NCBI RefSeq assembly: GCF_004010325.2
Contig: NZ_SADR02000003.1
Coordinates: 247,501-311,500 of the forward strand
DNA: 64,000 nucleotides
Direction: 5' to 3'
From: Mesorhizobium sp. M00.F.Ca.ET.216.01.1.1
Lineage (GTDB): Bacteria > Pseudomonadota > Alphaproteobacteria > Rhizobiales > Rhizobiaceae
The position numbers and the translations under genes are program-made. Shown piece after piece: positions 1 through 11,404 of this stretch; within the stretch, counting starts at the first letter, position 1, and each line of letters begins with the position of its first letter. Below the pieces are notes generated by a model. The model was not told where the DNA came from. It searched no databases and saw only the letters and a list, made by a program, of their open reading frames with translations.

Positions 1-1661
<1,661 letters not shown>

Positions 1662-1728
1662 CCTTATGCCCATCGTGAACACGATGGATGGCACAGAAAA
1701 CAGCTTCTCGAACAACGTGCGCTTTGCC

Positions 1729-1846
1729 GACCTGGTGGTTATGGCGGAGCGGCTGCACCCGATCCCATTCCGAACTCGGCCGTGAAACGCTCCAGCGCTG
1801 ATGGTACTTCGTCTCAAGACGCGGGAGAGTAGGTCGCTGCCAGGTC
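1729..1846 (+). rRNA. 5S ribosomal RNA
   Basis: The ends pair (GACCTGG with CCAGGTC) and the conserved 5S core CCCATTCCGAACTCGG lies in between. It follows the 23S gene after a spacer of about 67 nt, the usual bacterial order. Length is about 118 nt. Confidence 0.97.
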
Positions 1847-1901
1847 TGCCAAGCGCACGTTGAAAGTCTTCTCTTACGAACAGGCCCGCCAACGGGATTT
1901 C

Positions 1902-1927
1902 GGGCCGCGCAAGCGGCCCTTTCATTT
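1902..1927 (+). terminator. hairpin after 5S rRNA
   Basis: A seven-base-pair GC stem (GGGCCGC / GCGGCCC) with a GCAA loop is followed by TTTCATTT. It may be a weak terminator or a processing hairpin, because the tRNA-fMet gene just downstream has a much stronger terminator of its own. Confidence 0.5.
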
Positions 1928-1973
1928 GGCGACAGCTTGAATTCGGTAAGCTTCGGCTTATTTCCATGGTTGA

Positions 1974-2050
<77 letters not shown>

Positions 2051-2055
2051 AATCG

Positions 2056-2087
2056 GCCCGCCAAGTCATTGACTTGGCGGGCTTTTT
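2056..2087 (+). terminator. Rho-independent terminator of the rRNA operon
   Basis: A perfect 12-bp stem (GCCCGCCAAGTC / GACTTGGCGGGC) with a three-base loop is followed by five T. It starts six bases after the tRNA CCA end and should terminate the rRNA-tRNA transcript. Confidence 0.93.
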
Positions 2088-2165
2088 GATTCCGGAGATG
2101 CGCTTGCCGGCAGCCGCGTACGTCTGCGCGACTCTTGCCGTGGAATTGGAACGCTCGCCCAGCGC

Positions 2166-2399
2166 TCATGGCGCTGGCCGCGTGAACAGGGTTCGGAACA
2201 GCTCCTCCGCACGCCGCAGGCCTTCATCTGTCAGAACCACCGACTTCGCCTTGTTCGCTGGATTCGCGATCAGTCCTTTCTGGTGCAAGCGATCCAGAGC
2301 ATCCCAATCCAACCCCTTCCAGGCGCGCCTCTCTTCATGCAGCGTTAGCCAAAGCAGGCCCAGAACGGCATTGTCGATCTTGTCGGTGTCCAAATCCAT
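2166..2399 (-). CDS. DUF6429 family small protein
   Basis: A 77-residue cytoplasmic protein of unknown function that resembles DUF6429 proteins of rhizobia. The family features visible are the N-terminal DTDKID segment, the WKGLDWDALDRLHQKGLI block (about residues 27-44) and the KSVVLTDEG block (about 52-60). There is no signal peptide or membrane segment. It stands alone between the rRNA operon and the AraC gene, with no clear Shine-Dalgarno sequence. The fold prediction would be a small winged-helix-like unit, but no function can be assigned from sequence. Confidence 0.75.
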   Translation of the reverse strand: MDLDTDKIDNAVLGLLWLTLHEERRAWKGLDWDALDRLHQKGLIANPANKAKSVVLTDEGLRRAEELFRTLFTRPAP

Positions 2400-2460
2400 G
2401 CAAGAAGTCTAACACGCGAAACGTCGACTGACGCGGTCCACGCCTGACGGTTACTGTATG

Positions 2461-3438
2461 TCAACCTGCGACAGGTTCGAGCCGATTGGCGTTGGCAGCT
2501 ATTCCTTCGCTATGTGAAAGGGGAGTAGGATCGCGGCCGCGGCTATATTGTCGCGGCGAACAGCCCATGACCCTCTTGAAGGCCGTGCTGAAGGCGCTTT
2601 CGGATTCGTAGCCGAGCGACACGGCAATGACGGAAATGGGATCGCCGGAATTCGCCAGCCTGTCGCCGGCCAGCAGCATTCGCCAGCGGGTCAGGTAGTC
2701 CATGGGTGTGGCCCCAACCGTCTCCTTGAATTTCAGCGCAAAGGTCGATCGCGACATGCCGGCGCGCTCTGCCAGCGCCTGCAACGTCCAGCCATGCGCC
2801 GGATCGTTGTGCATGGCGTTAATCGCCGCCCCCATCTGTTTGTCTGCCAGGGCGAAGAGCCATCCGACACCGCCTCTCAAACCTTCCGCCAGATGCAGCC
2901 GCAGGGCCTGAACCAGCATCATGTGGGCGAGGTGTTGTATGACCAGAAAGCCGCCCGGCTGCGGCTCGCGCAGCTCCTGCATCATCCGCTCCACGGACCA
3001 GCGCAGCGCCGCCTGGTCCGGTTCGTTGCGGATATGCACGATCGGCGGCAGCATCCGCAGCAGGATGCCGGCGTGATTGCCGCCAAGCGCGAAGCGGCAG
3101 CTGACAAGAAAGAAATCGCCGCCGCCATTATGCGAGACGATGCCGCCATTGCGCGCGGCCGGAAAAATCGTGCGGGCCTCGACAGGCGTCAAGTTCATAT
3201 CGCTTGCAAGACGGAAAGGCCGCCCGCTCGGCAGCAGGAAGCAGTCCCCCGTTTCCAGGCGCACTGCGTCGGCAACGCCCTCCACGGACAGCCAGCACCG
3301 GCCGGAGACCACGGAGCCGCATTTGATGCCTTCCTGCTGGTCGGGGAACTGGATCGACCATTCTCCACCCGCGTCAAAACCAGCGGACATATAATTGCGC
3401 GGCTTCAGCAGCGACAGCACATCTGAGAGCGGATCCAT
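2461..3438 (-). CDS. AraC family transcriptional regulator with N-terminal cupin
   Basis: A 325-residue regulator. Residues 1 to about 190 form an AraC-binding-like cupin (opening MDPLSDVLSLLKP, later DCFLLPSGRPF). Residues about 205-305 hold the two helix-turn-helix motifs, WTLQALAERAGMSRSTF and PISVIAVSLGYESESAFSTAF, followed by the family ending FKRVMGCSPRQY. It is transcribed away from the Rieske reductase gene and may control it, but no operator was recognised in the shared 415-bp gap. A paralogue with the same architecture lies at 46943-47914. The ligand is unknown. Confidence 0.9.
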   Translation of the reverse strand: MDPLSDVLSLLKPRNYMSAGFDAGGEWSIQFPDQQEGIKCGSVVSGRCWLSVEGVADAVRLETGDCFLLPSGRPFRLASDMNLTPVEARTIFPAARNGGIVSHNGGGDFFLVSCRFALGGNHAGILLRMLPPIVHIRNEPDQAALRWSVERMMQELREPQPGGFLVIQHLAHMMLVQALRLHLAEGLRGGVGWLFALADKQMGAAINAMHNDPAHGWTLQALAERAGMSRSTFALKFKETVGATPMDYLTRWRMLLAGDRLANSGDPISVIAVSLGYESESAFSTAFKRVMGCSPRQYSRGRDPTPLSHSEGIAANANRLEPVAG

Positions 3439-3853
3439 GGGTCATCCCGGACGATTGCGAAGATAACGCAAGCTTTACAGCACAGATCGTATTTCCTCAA
3501 TGACCTGTCACGATAGTGGCGCGGGCTTTCGCATTTCAAAGGTCGGCTCCTTCAATGATCGCCATAAGCCACAATTGGACGTGAGAAGGTTTCGAAATAC
3601 CGGTGGTGAGGAGGTTTCGATCGAACCTGACGCGTAGTTCCTGATCGCAGGGTAGCCAAATGGCGGAAATTGAAGTGCGCATACTGCCCAACTGGCAACA
3701 AATGATGTGGCCGGACGTTTGGGCACAAGCGGTGTCGAGTACCAGAAGGCGCGCTAGCCGGGCAGAAGGTATTCCGAGGCTGGTGGACCTGAAGATTTCC
3801 CGGTTCCCGGCCGTGCAGGCGATTTTGACACCGGATCGCCAAGGGAGGAAAAA
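3439..3853. other. 415-bp intergenic region between divergent genes
   Basis: No convincing gene, repeat or operator is seen. A 72-codon open frame at 3660-3878 has a protein-like start but no ribosome binding site and runs into the reductase gene. The promoters of the AraC and reductase genes must lie here. AGGGAGG at 3841-3847 is the ribosome binding site of the reductase. Confidence 0.5.
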
Positions 3854-5386
3854 ATGGCTGAAGGTCATTCCAAATTAGACGGGCCGGATCTGGTCCAGGG
3901 CATCGCGTTCGCTGATCTTCCAGATGGCGGCAAATTAGTCGGCCATTGTGGCAACGAGCAGGTACTGCTCATGCGCCGCGGGGCCGAGGTCTTTGCTATC
4001 GGAGCGACGTGCACGCATTATGGCGGGCCGCTCGTCGACGGTCTTGTGGTGGAAGACACCGTCCGGTGTCCTTGGCATCATGCGTGCTTTGATTTGCGTA
4101 CGGGCGAAGCCTTACGCGCGCCCGCCTTCAATCCACTCGCTTGCTGGTCGGTGGAACAACGCGATGATCAAATATTCGTGGGCGAGAAGCGTAAACGGAC
4201 GGCACCGAAGCAGCGCAATGGAAGCCCCGGCCAAGTCCCCGAGAAAATCGTCATTGTCGGCGGCGGCGGGGCCGGTTTCGCAGCGGCCGAAAAACTGCGG
4301 CGCGAACACTATCAAGGCAGCATCGTGATGCTCAGCAACGATGAAGCACCGCCGGTTGATCGACCCAATCTTTCCAAGGACTACCTCGCTGGCAAAGCAC
4401 CGGAGGATTGGGTTCCGCTGCGCGGAGAAAGCTTTTACTCCAAGAACGATATCGACCTACGTCTCAATGCGAACGTCGCCAGCATCGATGCACGTTCTGG
4501 CGAGGTCGTACTCGCGGACGGGGCCAGGACTCCTTACGACAGGCTGCTGCTTGCGACCGGAGCCGAACCGGTTCGTCTCACCATCCCCGGCGCCGACCAG
4601 CCACATGTTCAAACGCTGCGCTCGTTCGCAGATTGCAAGGCGATCATCGAGCGAGCCGCGACTGCGCGCCGCGCCGTCGTGCTTGGTGCCAGTTTCATTG
4701 GCCTGGAAGTTGCCGCGGCCCTGCGCTCGCGCAATATCGAAGTTCATGTCGTAGCGCCGGAAAGACGACCCATGGAGCGGGTCCTGGGTTCGCAAATGGG
4801 TGACTTCATCCGCGCCCTGCACGAGGAGAATGGCGTCATATTCCATCTTGAGGATACCGCGAGCAGCATCGACGGCAGGAAGGTGACACTCAGCAGTGGC
4901 GACACGTTGACCGCGGATTTCGTCGTCGCCGGCATCGGCGTGCGACCGCGGACCGGGCTTGCCGAAACGGCAGGGCTGGCCGTTGACGACGGAGTCGTCG
5001 TGAACGCGTTTCTGGAGACGAGCGCACCAGGGATCTTCGCGGCCGGTGACATTGCGCGGTGGCCCGATCCTCACAGTGGCGAGAACATTCGGGTCGAGCA
5101 CTGGGTTGTCGCAGAGAGGCAGGGGCAAACAGCGGCTCTCAACATGCTCGGCTATCGCGAGAAATTCGCCGCTGTGCCGTTCTTTTGGAGCCAGCATTAC
5201 GATGTTCCCATCAACTATGTCGGCCATGCCGGGCAATGGGACGAGATCGCGGTCGATGGAGACATCATTGCCAAGGATTGCCTGCTACGCTTCAAGCGCG
5301 AAGGGCGCACGCTGGCGGTCGCTTCGATCTTCCGCGACATCGAGAGCCTAGAGGCCGAGGTGGAAATGGAGAGCCAAATGACCTAG
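3854..5386 (+). CDS. Rieske [2Fe-2S] / FAD-dependent ferredoxin reductase fusion
   Basis: A 510-residue oxidoreductase of the AIFM3 / rhodocoxin-reductase type. An N-terminal Rieske domain carries C53-T-H55 and C72-P-W-H75, the cluster ligands. It is followed by a pyridine-nucleotide-disulfide reductase module with FAD motif GGGGAGFAAAEKL (about 135-147), NAD motif GASFIGLEVAAAL (about 278-290) and second FAD motif GIFAAGDIA (about 394-402), then a reductase C-terminal domain. It should pass electrons from NAD(P)H to a ferredoxin or directly to an oxygenase, but no oxygenase gene lies beside it. The start is supported by AGGGAGGAAAAA just upstream. Confidence 0.93.
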   Translation: MAEGHSKLDGPDLVQGIAFADLPDGGKLVGHCGNEQVLLMRRGAEVFAIGATCTHYGGPLVDGLVVEDTVRCPWHHACFDLRTGEALRAPAFNPLACWSVEQRDDQIFVGEKRKRTAPKQRNGSPGQVPEKIVIVGGGGAGFAAAEKLRREHYQGSIVMLSNDEAPPVDRPNLSKDYLAGKAPEDWVPLRGESFYSKNDIDLRLNANVASIDARSGEVVLADGARTPYDRLLLATGAEPVRLTIPGADQPHVQTLRSFADCKAIIERAATARRAVVLGASFIGLEVAAALRSRNIEVHVVAPERRPMERVLGSQMGDFIRALHEENGVIFHLEDTASSIDGRKVTLSSGDTLTADFVVAGIGVRPRTGLAETAGLAVDDGVVVNAFLETSAPGIFAAGDIARWPDPHSGENIRVEHWVVAERQGQTAALNMLGYREKFAAVPFFWSQHYDVPINYVGHAGQWDEIAVDGDIIAKDCLLRFKREGRTLAVASIFRDIESLEAEVEMESQMT

Positions 5387-5542
5387 CGCAGCCACTCCGG
5401 AACAAAGTCAAACACTGCCACGACGGCTCAAACAAGCTTCACAAGGCTCAACCGTCGCGGTTTTGCTGTTCGCTCAAACCGGTTACCTGCTGGAGCACTT
5501 TCGCCACGACACAATTTCTCGAGGCCTGATTCCTCAGGCCAT

Positions 5543-6418
5543 CTACCGGTGGTTTCCCATGCTGGCGTACATGCCGGTGGTGCGGAACTGCGTCGGGTTG
5601 ATGCCGTACGACCTGCGGAAAACCTTCGAAAAGTAGTTAGCATCTTCGAAGCCGCACATGATGGCGACCTCCTTCACGGGCAGGAAGTCGACTTTTGTCA
5701 GCAGTTTCGCCGCACGCTGCAGTCGCTGTTGCAGCACGAATTCGGCGGGCGGAATGCCTTCGCTCTCGGCGAAGCAGCGCGAGAAATGCGCGCGGCTCAG
5801 CCCGCTGATCTCGGCGAGGTCCGCAACGCAGAGCGGCCTGTCGAGATTGGCCTTGATGTGGTCGACCACCGGTTGCATGGCGCTCTTCTCGTCGGCGAAG
5901 GCATGCGAGCCGAAGACATCGTCGTAGAGCGCCATCGCCGCTTCGTAAGCTACCGCCGACGCAGCCCCGGGCGATGCCGCTCCGGTGATGAGGCGCACGC
6001 TGCAATCGGCGAGATGATCGATCGTCGACGGCTGCAGCCGCAGCACCGGACCAACGGCGGCAAGGATCGACTTGTGGATGCGCAGCGCCTCCTCGCCATT
6101 CATCGATATCCAGAAATATTCCCAGCGTTCCCCCTTGGCCAGCCAGTAACGGTGGTTGTGCGGCACCAGAACCAGCAACGTATCGCCCTTCTGCAGACGG
6201 TAGTTGCGGCTCTCGTAGCGCAATCGGCCAGTGCCGCTGATCGTGTGCTGGAGCACGGTGAACGGGGTCTGGCCGCGCTTGCGCCCATCCCAGTCGTAAA
6301 CCTCGTTTTCGCGCACTTCATAGCCGGCACTTGTCGGCATGGTGTGCAGGCGCTGGCGGCCGCGCGGCAGCGAGACGGTTCTGCTCGACGGCCCGGTTTC
6401 GATCAAGTTGCGCAGCAC
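5543..6418 (-). CDS. agpT: AraC family activator of the alpha-galactoside locus (AgpT-like)
   Basis: A 291-residue regulator with an N-terminal sugar-sensing cupin (about residues 35-150, including LQKGDTLLVLVPHNHRYWL) and a C-terminal AraC DNA-binding domain (about 185-285; helices LCVADLAEISGLSRAHF and VKEVAIMCGFEDANYFSKVF). It is divergent from the GH4-agp operon. In Sinorhizobium meliloti an AraC activator, AgpT, is needed for melibiose and raffinose induction of the agp genes. Position and family fit that role; orthology is inferred, not tested. Confidence 0.85.
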   Translation of the reverse strand: MLRNLIETGPSSRTVSLPRGRQRLHTMPTSAGYEVRENEVYDWDGRKRGQTPFTVLQHTISGTGRLRYESRNYRLQKGDTLLVLVPHNHRYWLAKGERWEYFWISMNGEEALRIHKSILAAVGPVLRLQPSTIDHLADCSVRLITGAASPGAASAVAYEAAMALYDDVFGSHAFADEKSAMQPVVDHIKANLDRPLCVADLAEISGLSRAHFSRCFAESEGIPPAEFVLQQRLQRAAKLLTKVDFLPVKEVAIMCGFEDANYFSKVFRRSYGINPTQFRTTGMYASMGNHR

Positions 6419-6624
6419 AAAATTACCCCTGAAAGCATAATCCTTCTCTGTTCGCTGTCTCCATTAGGCGCATAATACCCTTCAAGAAGCAAAACAAACT
6501 ACGGTCAAGGAGCGGACAGGAGGAGACGCCGGATTCCAGCCTTTCCTGGCAATGCCAAGGCGAGGGGATCAGACCTCCATTCGCTGCCCTTTGCCTAACA
6601 TTCGATCAGGTCGAGGTGAGGCTG

Positions 6625-8091
6625 ATGAGTTTCAAAATCGCTATCATCGGTGCAGGCAGCGTCGGGTTCACCAAGAAGCTCTTTACCGACATTCTGTGCG
6701 TTCCCGAATTCCGGGACATCGAGTTCGCGCTGACCGATCTTAGCGAGCACAACCTGCAGATGATCAAGGCGATCCTCGACAAGATTGTCGAATTCAACAA
6801 GCTGCCGACCAAGGTTACGGCGACGACCGATCGCCGCCGTGCGCTCGAGGGTGCCCGCTACGTCATCAGCTGCGTTCGTGTCGGCGGCCTCGAAGCCTAC
6901 GCCGACGATATCCGTATTCCCCTGAAATACGGCGTCGACCAGTGCGTTGGCGACACGATCTGCGCCGGCGGCATTCTCTACGGCCAGCGCAACATTCCGG
7001 TGATCCTCGATTTCTGCAAGGACATCCTGGAGGTCGCCGAGCCCGGCGCGAAATTCCTCAACTACGCCAACCCGATGGCCATGAACACGTGGGCGGCGAT
7101 CGAATATGGCAAGGTCGATACCGTCGGCCTCTGCCACGGTGTCCAGCACGGTGCCGAACAGATCGCCGAAGTGCTCGGCGCCAAGTCGCGCACCGAACTC
7201 GACTATATCTGCTCCGGCATCAACCATCAGACCTGGTTCATCGACCTGCGTCTCAACGGCCGCAAGATCGGCAAGGACGAGCTGATTGCCGCTTTCGAAG
7301 CACATCCGGTCTATTCGCAGCAGGAGAAGCTGCGCATCGACGTGTTGAAGCGCTTCGGCGTCTATTCGACCGAAAGCAACGGCCACCTTTCCGAATACCT
7401 GCCCTGGTATCGCAAGCGGCCGGACGAAATCACCCGCTGGATCGACATGTCCGACTGGATCCACGGCGAAACCGGCGGCTACCTTCGCTACTCGACCGAA
7501 ACGCGCAACTGGTTCGAAACGGAATTCCCGCAATTTCTCGAATCCGCCGCCAGACCGATCGATCCGAGCAAGCGCTCCAACGAGCATGCGAGCCATATTC
7601 TGGAAGCGCTGGAGACGAACCGCATTTATCGCGGCCATTTCAACGTCAAGAACAATGGCGTCATCACCAACCTGCCGCAGGACGCGATCATCGAGTCGCC
7701 CGGCTTCGTCGACCGCTTCGGCATCAACATGGCCGCGGGCATCACATTGCCGGAGGCCTGCGCCGCCACCTGCATTTCGTCGATCAACGTTCAGCGCATG
7801 TCGGTGCATGCCGCGATCGCCGGCGACATCGACCTGCTCAAGCTCGCCGTGCTCCACGATCCTCTGGTCGGCGCCGTTTCGACGCCGGAGGAAGTCTGGC
7901 AGATGGTGGACGAGATGGTCGTCGCCCAGGCCCGCTGGCTGCCGCAATACGCCCATGCCGTGCCGGCCGCCAAGGAACGTCTTTCGAACTCCAAGGTGAA
8001 GACCCGCGACTGGGCGGGCGCGGCGCGGCGCCAGGTACGTTCGATCGAGGAATTGCGCGCCGAGAAGACGGCGATCAGGCAGGCCGGCTGA
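6625..8091 (+). CDS. Family GH4 glycosidase (alpha-glucosidase/alpha-galactosidase)
   Basis: A 488-residue NAD- and metal-dependent glycosidase. GH4 enzymes cleave by a redox-elimination mechanism. Visible are the NAD motif GAGSVG (9-14), the NYANPMA substrate-binding block (146-152), and the metal ligands C170 (GLCHG) and H201 (GINH). The ATG at 6625 is preferred over an upstream in-frame GTG because GAGGTGAGG precedes it at good spacing. It is the first gene of the agp operon and is clearly divergent in sequence from the second GH4 gene at 14222. Its exact anomeric and sugar specificity cannot be read from sequence. Confidence 0.92.
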   Translation: MSFKIAIIGAGSVGFTKKLFTDILCVPEFRDIEFALTDLSEHNLQMIKAILDKIVEFNKLPTKVTATTDRRRALEGARYVISCVRVGGLEAYADDIRIPLKYGVDQCVGDTICAGGILYGQRNIPVILDFCKDILEVAEPGAKFLNYANPMAMNTWAAIEYGKVDTVGLCHGVQHGAEQIAEVLGAKSRTELDYICSGINHQTWFIDLRLNGRKIGKDELIAAFEAHPVYSQQEKLRIDVLKRFGVYSTESNGHLSEYLPWYRKRPDEITRWIDMSDWIHGETGGYLRYSTETRNWFETEFPQFLESAARPIDPSKRSNEHASHILEALETNRIYRGHFNVKNNGVITNLPQDAIIESPGFVDRFGINMAAGITLPEACAATCISSINVQRMSVHAAIAGDIDLLKLAVLHDPLVGAVSTPEEVWQMVDEMVVAQARWLPQYAHAVPAAKERLSNSKVKTRDWAGAARRQVRSIEELRAEKTAIRQAG

Positions 8092-8206
8092 AATCGTCCG
8101 ACGCGGATGCGGCGATTTCCGGGAGGGGGATTTCACCGCGATGGAGCCGCGCAGTTCAAGGAAAAGCGGAGCAGCGACAAACGCTCCGGAACATGAGGGA
8201 GGAGAG

Positions 8207-10294
8207 ATGATGACATATTTCCGAAATATTAGCATTCTCGCAGGGCTGACGCTGAGCGTTTCGGCGTCGGCGCTCAGTGCGTACGCATCCGAGCCGACCG
8301 TGCCGCCGGTGCCCGCGCAATTTCCCGCCGAGGGAAAAATCAAATATGTCGCGCGCGACTCCATCCTGGAGTTCAAGGCGCTTCCGGAATACCACGAACC
8401 CGATTGGGTCACTGGGAAATACGTCAAGGCAGGCAAGCTGCCGCCGGTCAAGGATCGCCTGCCGAAAGAGCCGCTGGTCTTCAAGACCGGCAACATGCCG
8501 GATGGCATCGGCGTCTATGGCGACACGATGCGCCACGTCATCGGCGGCCGGCCGGAAGGCTGGAACTATGGCGCGGGCCAGACGCAAGGCTGGGGCGGCA
8601 TCGACATCGGCCTTTCCGAATGCCTGACACGCACGGCGCCGCTGTTCCAGGTCGAGGCCAAGGACACAGAGCCGCTGCCGAACCTCGCCAGAGGCTGGGA
8701 CTGGTCGAAGGACGGCCACACCCTGACGATGCACCTGGTCGAAGGCGCGAAATGGTCGGACGGCGTTCCGTTCAATGCCGACGACGTCATGTTCTACTGG
8801 GACGACGAGGTCATGGACCCGAACGTTTCGCCTCTCAACGGCGCGACCCAGGAAACCTTCGGCGTCGGCACGACGCTGAAGAAGATCGATGACTACACCG
8901 TCGAGTGGGCGTTCAAGGACGCCTTTCCGAAACAGTATCTCTATGCCATGGCCTACGGCACCTTCTGCCCCGGCCCGTCGCATATCCTGAAGCCGCAGCA
9001 TCCGAAATATTCGAAGAATACCTACGAGCAGTTCAAGAACGCCTTCCCGCCGGAATACATGAACCTGCCGGTGATGGGCGCCTGGGTGCCGGTGGAATAC
9101 CGCCCGGACGACATCATCGTACTGCGGCGCAATCCGTACTATTGGAAGGTGGATGAGAAGGGCAACCAACTGCCGTACCTGAATGAGCTGCACTACAAGC
9201 TTTCGACCTGGGCTGACCGTGACGTTCAGGCTGTGGCGGGGTCGGCGGACATCTCCAACCTGGAGCAGCCCGAAAATTTCGTCGCCTCGCTGAAGCGAGC
9301 GGCGCAGCCTGATGCACCGGCCCGTCTCGCCTTCGGCCCGCGCCTGATCGGCTATAATCTGCGCATGAATTTCTCAGCCAATGGCTGGGGCAACCCCGAC
9401 GAACGCGGGCAGGCGGTCCGCGAGCTGAACCGCAATGAGGATTTCCGCAAGGCCGTCACCATGGCGCTCGACCGCAAGGCGCTCGGCGATTCGCTGGTCA
9501 AGGGCCCGTTCACCGCCATCTATCCGGGCGGCTTCTCCTCGGGCACGAGCTTCTATGACCGCAACTCGACCGTCTCCTATCCCTTCGATCTCGAAGGCGC
9601 CAAGGCGGAACTTGCCAAGGCAGGCCTGAAGGACACGGATGGCGACGGCTTCGTGAACTTCCCGGCCGGCACCGCCGGCGGCAAGAACGTCGAGATTGTG
9701 ATGCTGGTCAACAACGACTACACCACCGACAAGAGCCTTGCAGAGGGCGTCGTCGGCCAGATGGAGAAGCTTGGCCTTCGTGTCGTCCTGAACGGGCTGA
9801 ACGGCACCCAGCGCGACGCGTCCAACTACTCCGGCCGTTTCGACTGGATGGTCAGGCGCAACGATCAGGAGCTCACCTCCGTCGTGCAAAACACCGAACA
9901 ACTGGCCCCCGTCGGTCCGCGCACGAGCTGGAACCACCGCGCTCCGGAAAACGGTCAGGTCGATCTGATGCCGTTCGAGAAGGACCTTGTCGACATTGTC
10001 AACAAGTTCGTCTCGACGCAGGACAATGACGAGCGCGCCAGCCTGATGAAACAGTTCCAGAAAATCTCGACGGAACACGTCTACAATGTCGGGCTGACCG
10101 AATATCCCGGCGCGCTGATCATCAACAAACGCTTCTCCAACATCCCGCAAGGAACGCCGATCTTCATGTTCAACTGGGCCGAGGACTCGATCGTCCGCGA
10201 GCGGGTCTGGGTCGCTGCTGACAAGCAGCAGAAATACGAACTGTTTCCCGAGCAGCTTCCCGGTAAGCCCGGGGACAAGGGTCCGACGAACTGA
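8207..10294 (+). CDS. agpA: ABC transporter substrate-binding protein, peptide family (AgpA-like alpha-galactoside binding)
   Basis: A 695-residue periplasmic binding protein of the SBP_bac_5 (oligopeptide) family, longer than the usual 500-600. It has an N-terminal signal peptide ending near SAYASEP, and the family blocks GRPEGWNYGAGQ, LTMHLVEGAKWSDGVPFNADDVMF (about 160-182) and DIIVLRRNPYYWKVDE. The start at 8207 follows GGGAGGAGAG. The S. meliloti homologue AgpA belongs to this peptide family yet binds melibiose and raffinose, and the two flanking GH4 genes support the same cargo here. Confidence 0.9.
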   Translation: MMTYFRNISILAGLTLSVSASALSAYASEPTVPPVPAQFPAEGKIKYVARDSILEFKALPEYHEPDWVTGKYVKAGKLPPVKDRLPKEPLVFKTGNMPDGIGVYGDTMRHVIGGRPEGWNYGAGQTQGWGGIDIGLSECLTRTAPLFQVEAKDTEPLPNLARGWDWSKDGHTLTMHLVEGAKWSDGVPFNADDVMFYWDDEVMDPNVSPLNGATQETFGVGTTLKKIDDYTVEWAFKDAFPKQYLYAMAYGTFCPGPSHILKPQHPKYSKNTYEQFKNAFPPEYMNLPVMGAWVPVEYRPDDIIVLRRNPYYWKVDEKGNQLPYLNELHYKLSTWADRDVQAVAGSADISNLEQPENFVASLKRAAQPDAPARLAFGPRLIGYNLRMNFSANGWGNPDERGQAVRELNRNEDFRKAVTMALDRKALGDSLVKGPFTAIYPGGFSSGTSFYDRNSTVSYPFDLEGAKAELAKAGLKDTDGDGFVNFPAGTAGGKNVEIVMLVNNDYTTDKSLAEGVVGQMEKLGLRVVLNGLNGTQRDASNYSGRFDWMVRRNDQELTSVVQNTEQLAPVGPRTSWNHRAPENGQVDLMPFEKDLVDIVNKFVSTQDNDERASLMKQFQKISTEHVYNVGLTEYPGALIINKRFSNIPQGTPIFMFNWAEDSIVRERVWVAADKQQKYELFPEQLPGKPGDKGPTN

Positions 10295-10316
10295 GTTTCC
10301 TCCCTGGCTGAAACCT

Positions 10317-10343
10317 CCCGGCCGCGCTGCGAGCGCGGCCGGG
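10317..10343 (+). terminator. stable hairpin between agpA and agpB
   Basis: A perfect 12-bp stem (CCCGGCCGCGCT / AGCGCGGCCGGG) with a three-base GCG loop and no T-run. It is better read as a 3'-stabilising or attenuating hairpin than a full terminator. It sits 22 bases after the agpA stop codon and 52 bases before the permease start. Confidence 0.8.
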
Positions 10344-10395
10344 ACAAGACAAGCCAGCGGCCTGAAACCCGAAAGCAAGGAGGACGAACGGTCCG

Positions 10396-11403
10396 ATGCT
10401 GCGATTCCTGTCTATGCGCATAGCATCCGCAATACCGGTTCTCGTCATTCTGAGCCTGGTCACCTTTGCGATCATCCAGGCGCCGCCGGGCGATTACGCC
10501 GACTACATCCGCTCGCAGCTCATCAACCAAGGTGGAGCCTCATTCGCCCAGGCCGACGCGCAGGCGCGGGCCTACCGCATCGAGCATGGCCTCGATAAGC
10601 CGTTGCCGGTCCAGTACCTGAACTGGATCGCCGGCATCGTCACCCGCGGCGATTTCGGCTACAGCCTCTATTACAACAAGCCGGTCGCCGATGTCGTCGG
10701 CGAACGGCTGCCGCGTACGCTGCTGCTGGCGCTTGTCTGCCACCTGTTCGCTTCAGTGCTAGGCATCGGCTTCGGCATCTGGGCCGCGACGAGGCAATAC
10801 AGCTGGATCGACAGCACGCTTTCAGCAATATCCTTCCTCGGCATGACGGTGCCGCGCTTCCTGATGGCGCTGATCATCGTGTACCTGCTGGTCTTCCAGT
10901 TCAACGTGTCCGAGATCGGCAGCTTCTTCTCGCCGCAATATGGCGGCGCGCCGTGGTCCTGGGCGAAGTTCGTCGACCTCGTCGGGCATGTCTGGCCGGT
11001 CGTGGCGATCGCCACCTTCGGCGGGCTCGCCTACAACATGCGTGTCATGCGCGGCAACCTGCTCGATACGCTGAACGCGCAATATGTCGAAACCGCCCGC
11101 GCCAAGGGGCTGAGCGGAGGCGCGGTCGTCATGCGCCACGCGGTGCCCAACGCACTGCATCCGCTCGTCATGTATCAGGGCGTGGTGCTGCCCTACATGC
11201 TGACCGGCGAGATCGAGACGGCGATCATCTTTGCGTTGCCGACCGTCGGCCCGGCGATCGTCGGCTCGATGGCGGTCGGCGATGTCTATGTCACCGCGAC
11301 CTTCATGATGGTGCTGTCGGCGACGCTGATCATCGGCAACATCATCGCCGACATGCTGCTGGTGATGCTCGACCCCCGCGTGCGCCAATATGCAGGGGCT
11401 TGA
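10396..11403 (+). CDS. agpB: ABC transporter permease, DppB/OppB type
   Basis: A 335-residue inner-membrane permease with about six membrane spans. The first span is near residues 9-28, and a long periplasmic segment (about 30-95) follows, as usual in OppB proteins. The BPD_transp_1 coupling region is seen at ETARAKGLSGGAVVMRHAVPNALHPLV (in two halves, about residues 231-257). AGCAAGGAGG upstream is the ribosome binding site. It forms the channel with the next gene product and should carry alpha-galactosides delivered by the binding protein. Confidence 0.92.
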   Translation: MLRFLSMRIASAIPVLVILSLVTFAIIQAPPGDYADYIRSQLINQGGASFAQADAQARAYRIEHGLDKPLPVQYLNWIAGIVTRGDFGYSLYYNKPVADVVGERLPRTLLLALVCHLFASVLGIGFGIWAATRQYSWIDSTLSAISFLGMTVPRFLMALIIVYLLVFQFNVSEIGSFFSPQYGGAPWSWAKFVDLVGHVWPVVAIATFGGLAYNMRVMRGNLLDTLNAQYVETARAKGLSGGAVVMRHAVPNALHPLVMYQGVVLPYMLTGEIETAIIFALPTVGPAIVGSMAVGDVYVTATFMMVLSATLIIGNIIADMLLVMLDPRVRQYAGA

Positions 11404-11404
11404 G

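Noticed and set aside
3660..3878. A 72-codon frame before the Rieske reductase
   Set aside because: No ribosome binding site, no recognisable family, and it runs into the reductase gene in another frame.
6595..8508. A 637-codon open frame on the minus strand
   Set aside because: It is antisense to the GH4 gene, has a GC-driven composition rich in R, A, G and D, and shows no domain; the plus-strand gene has all family residues.
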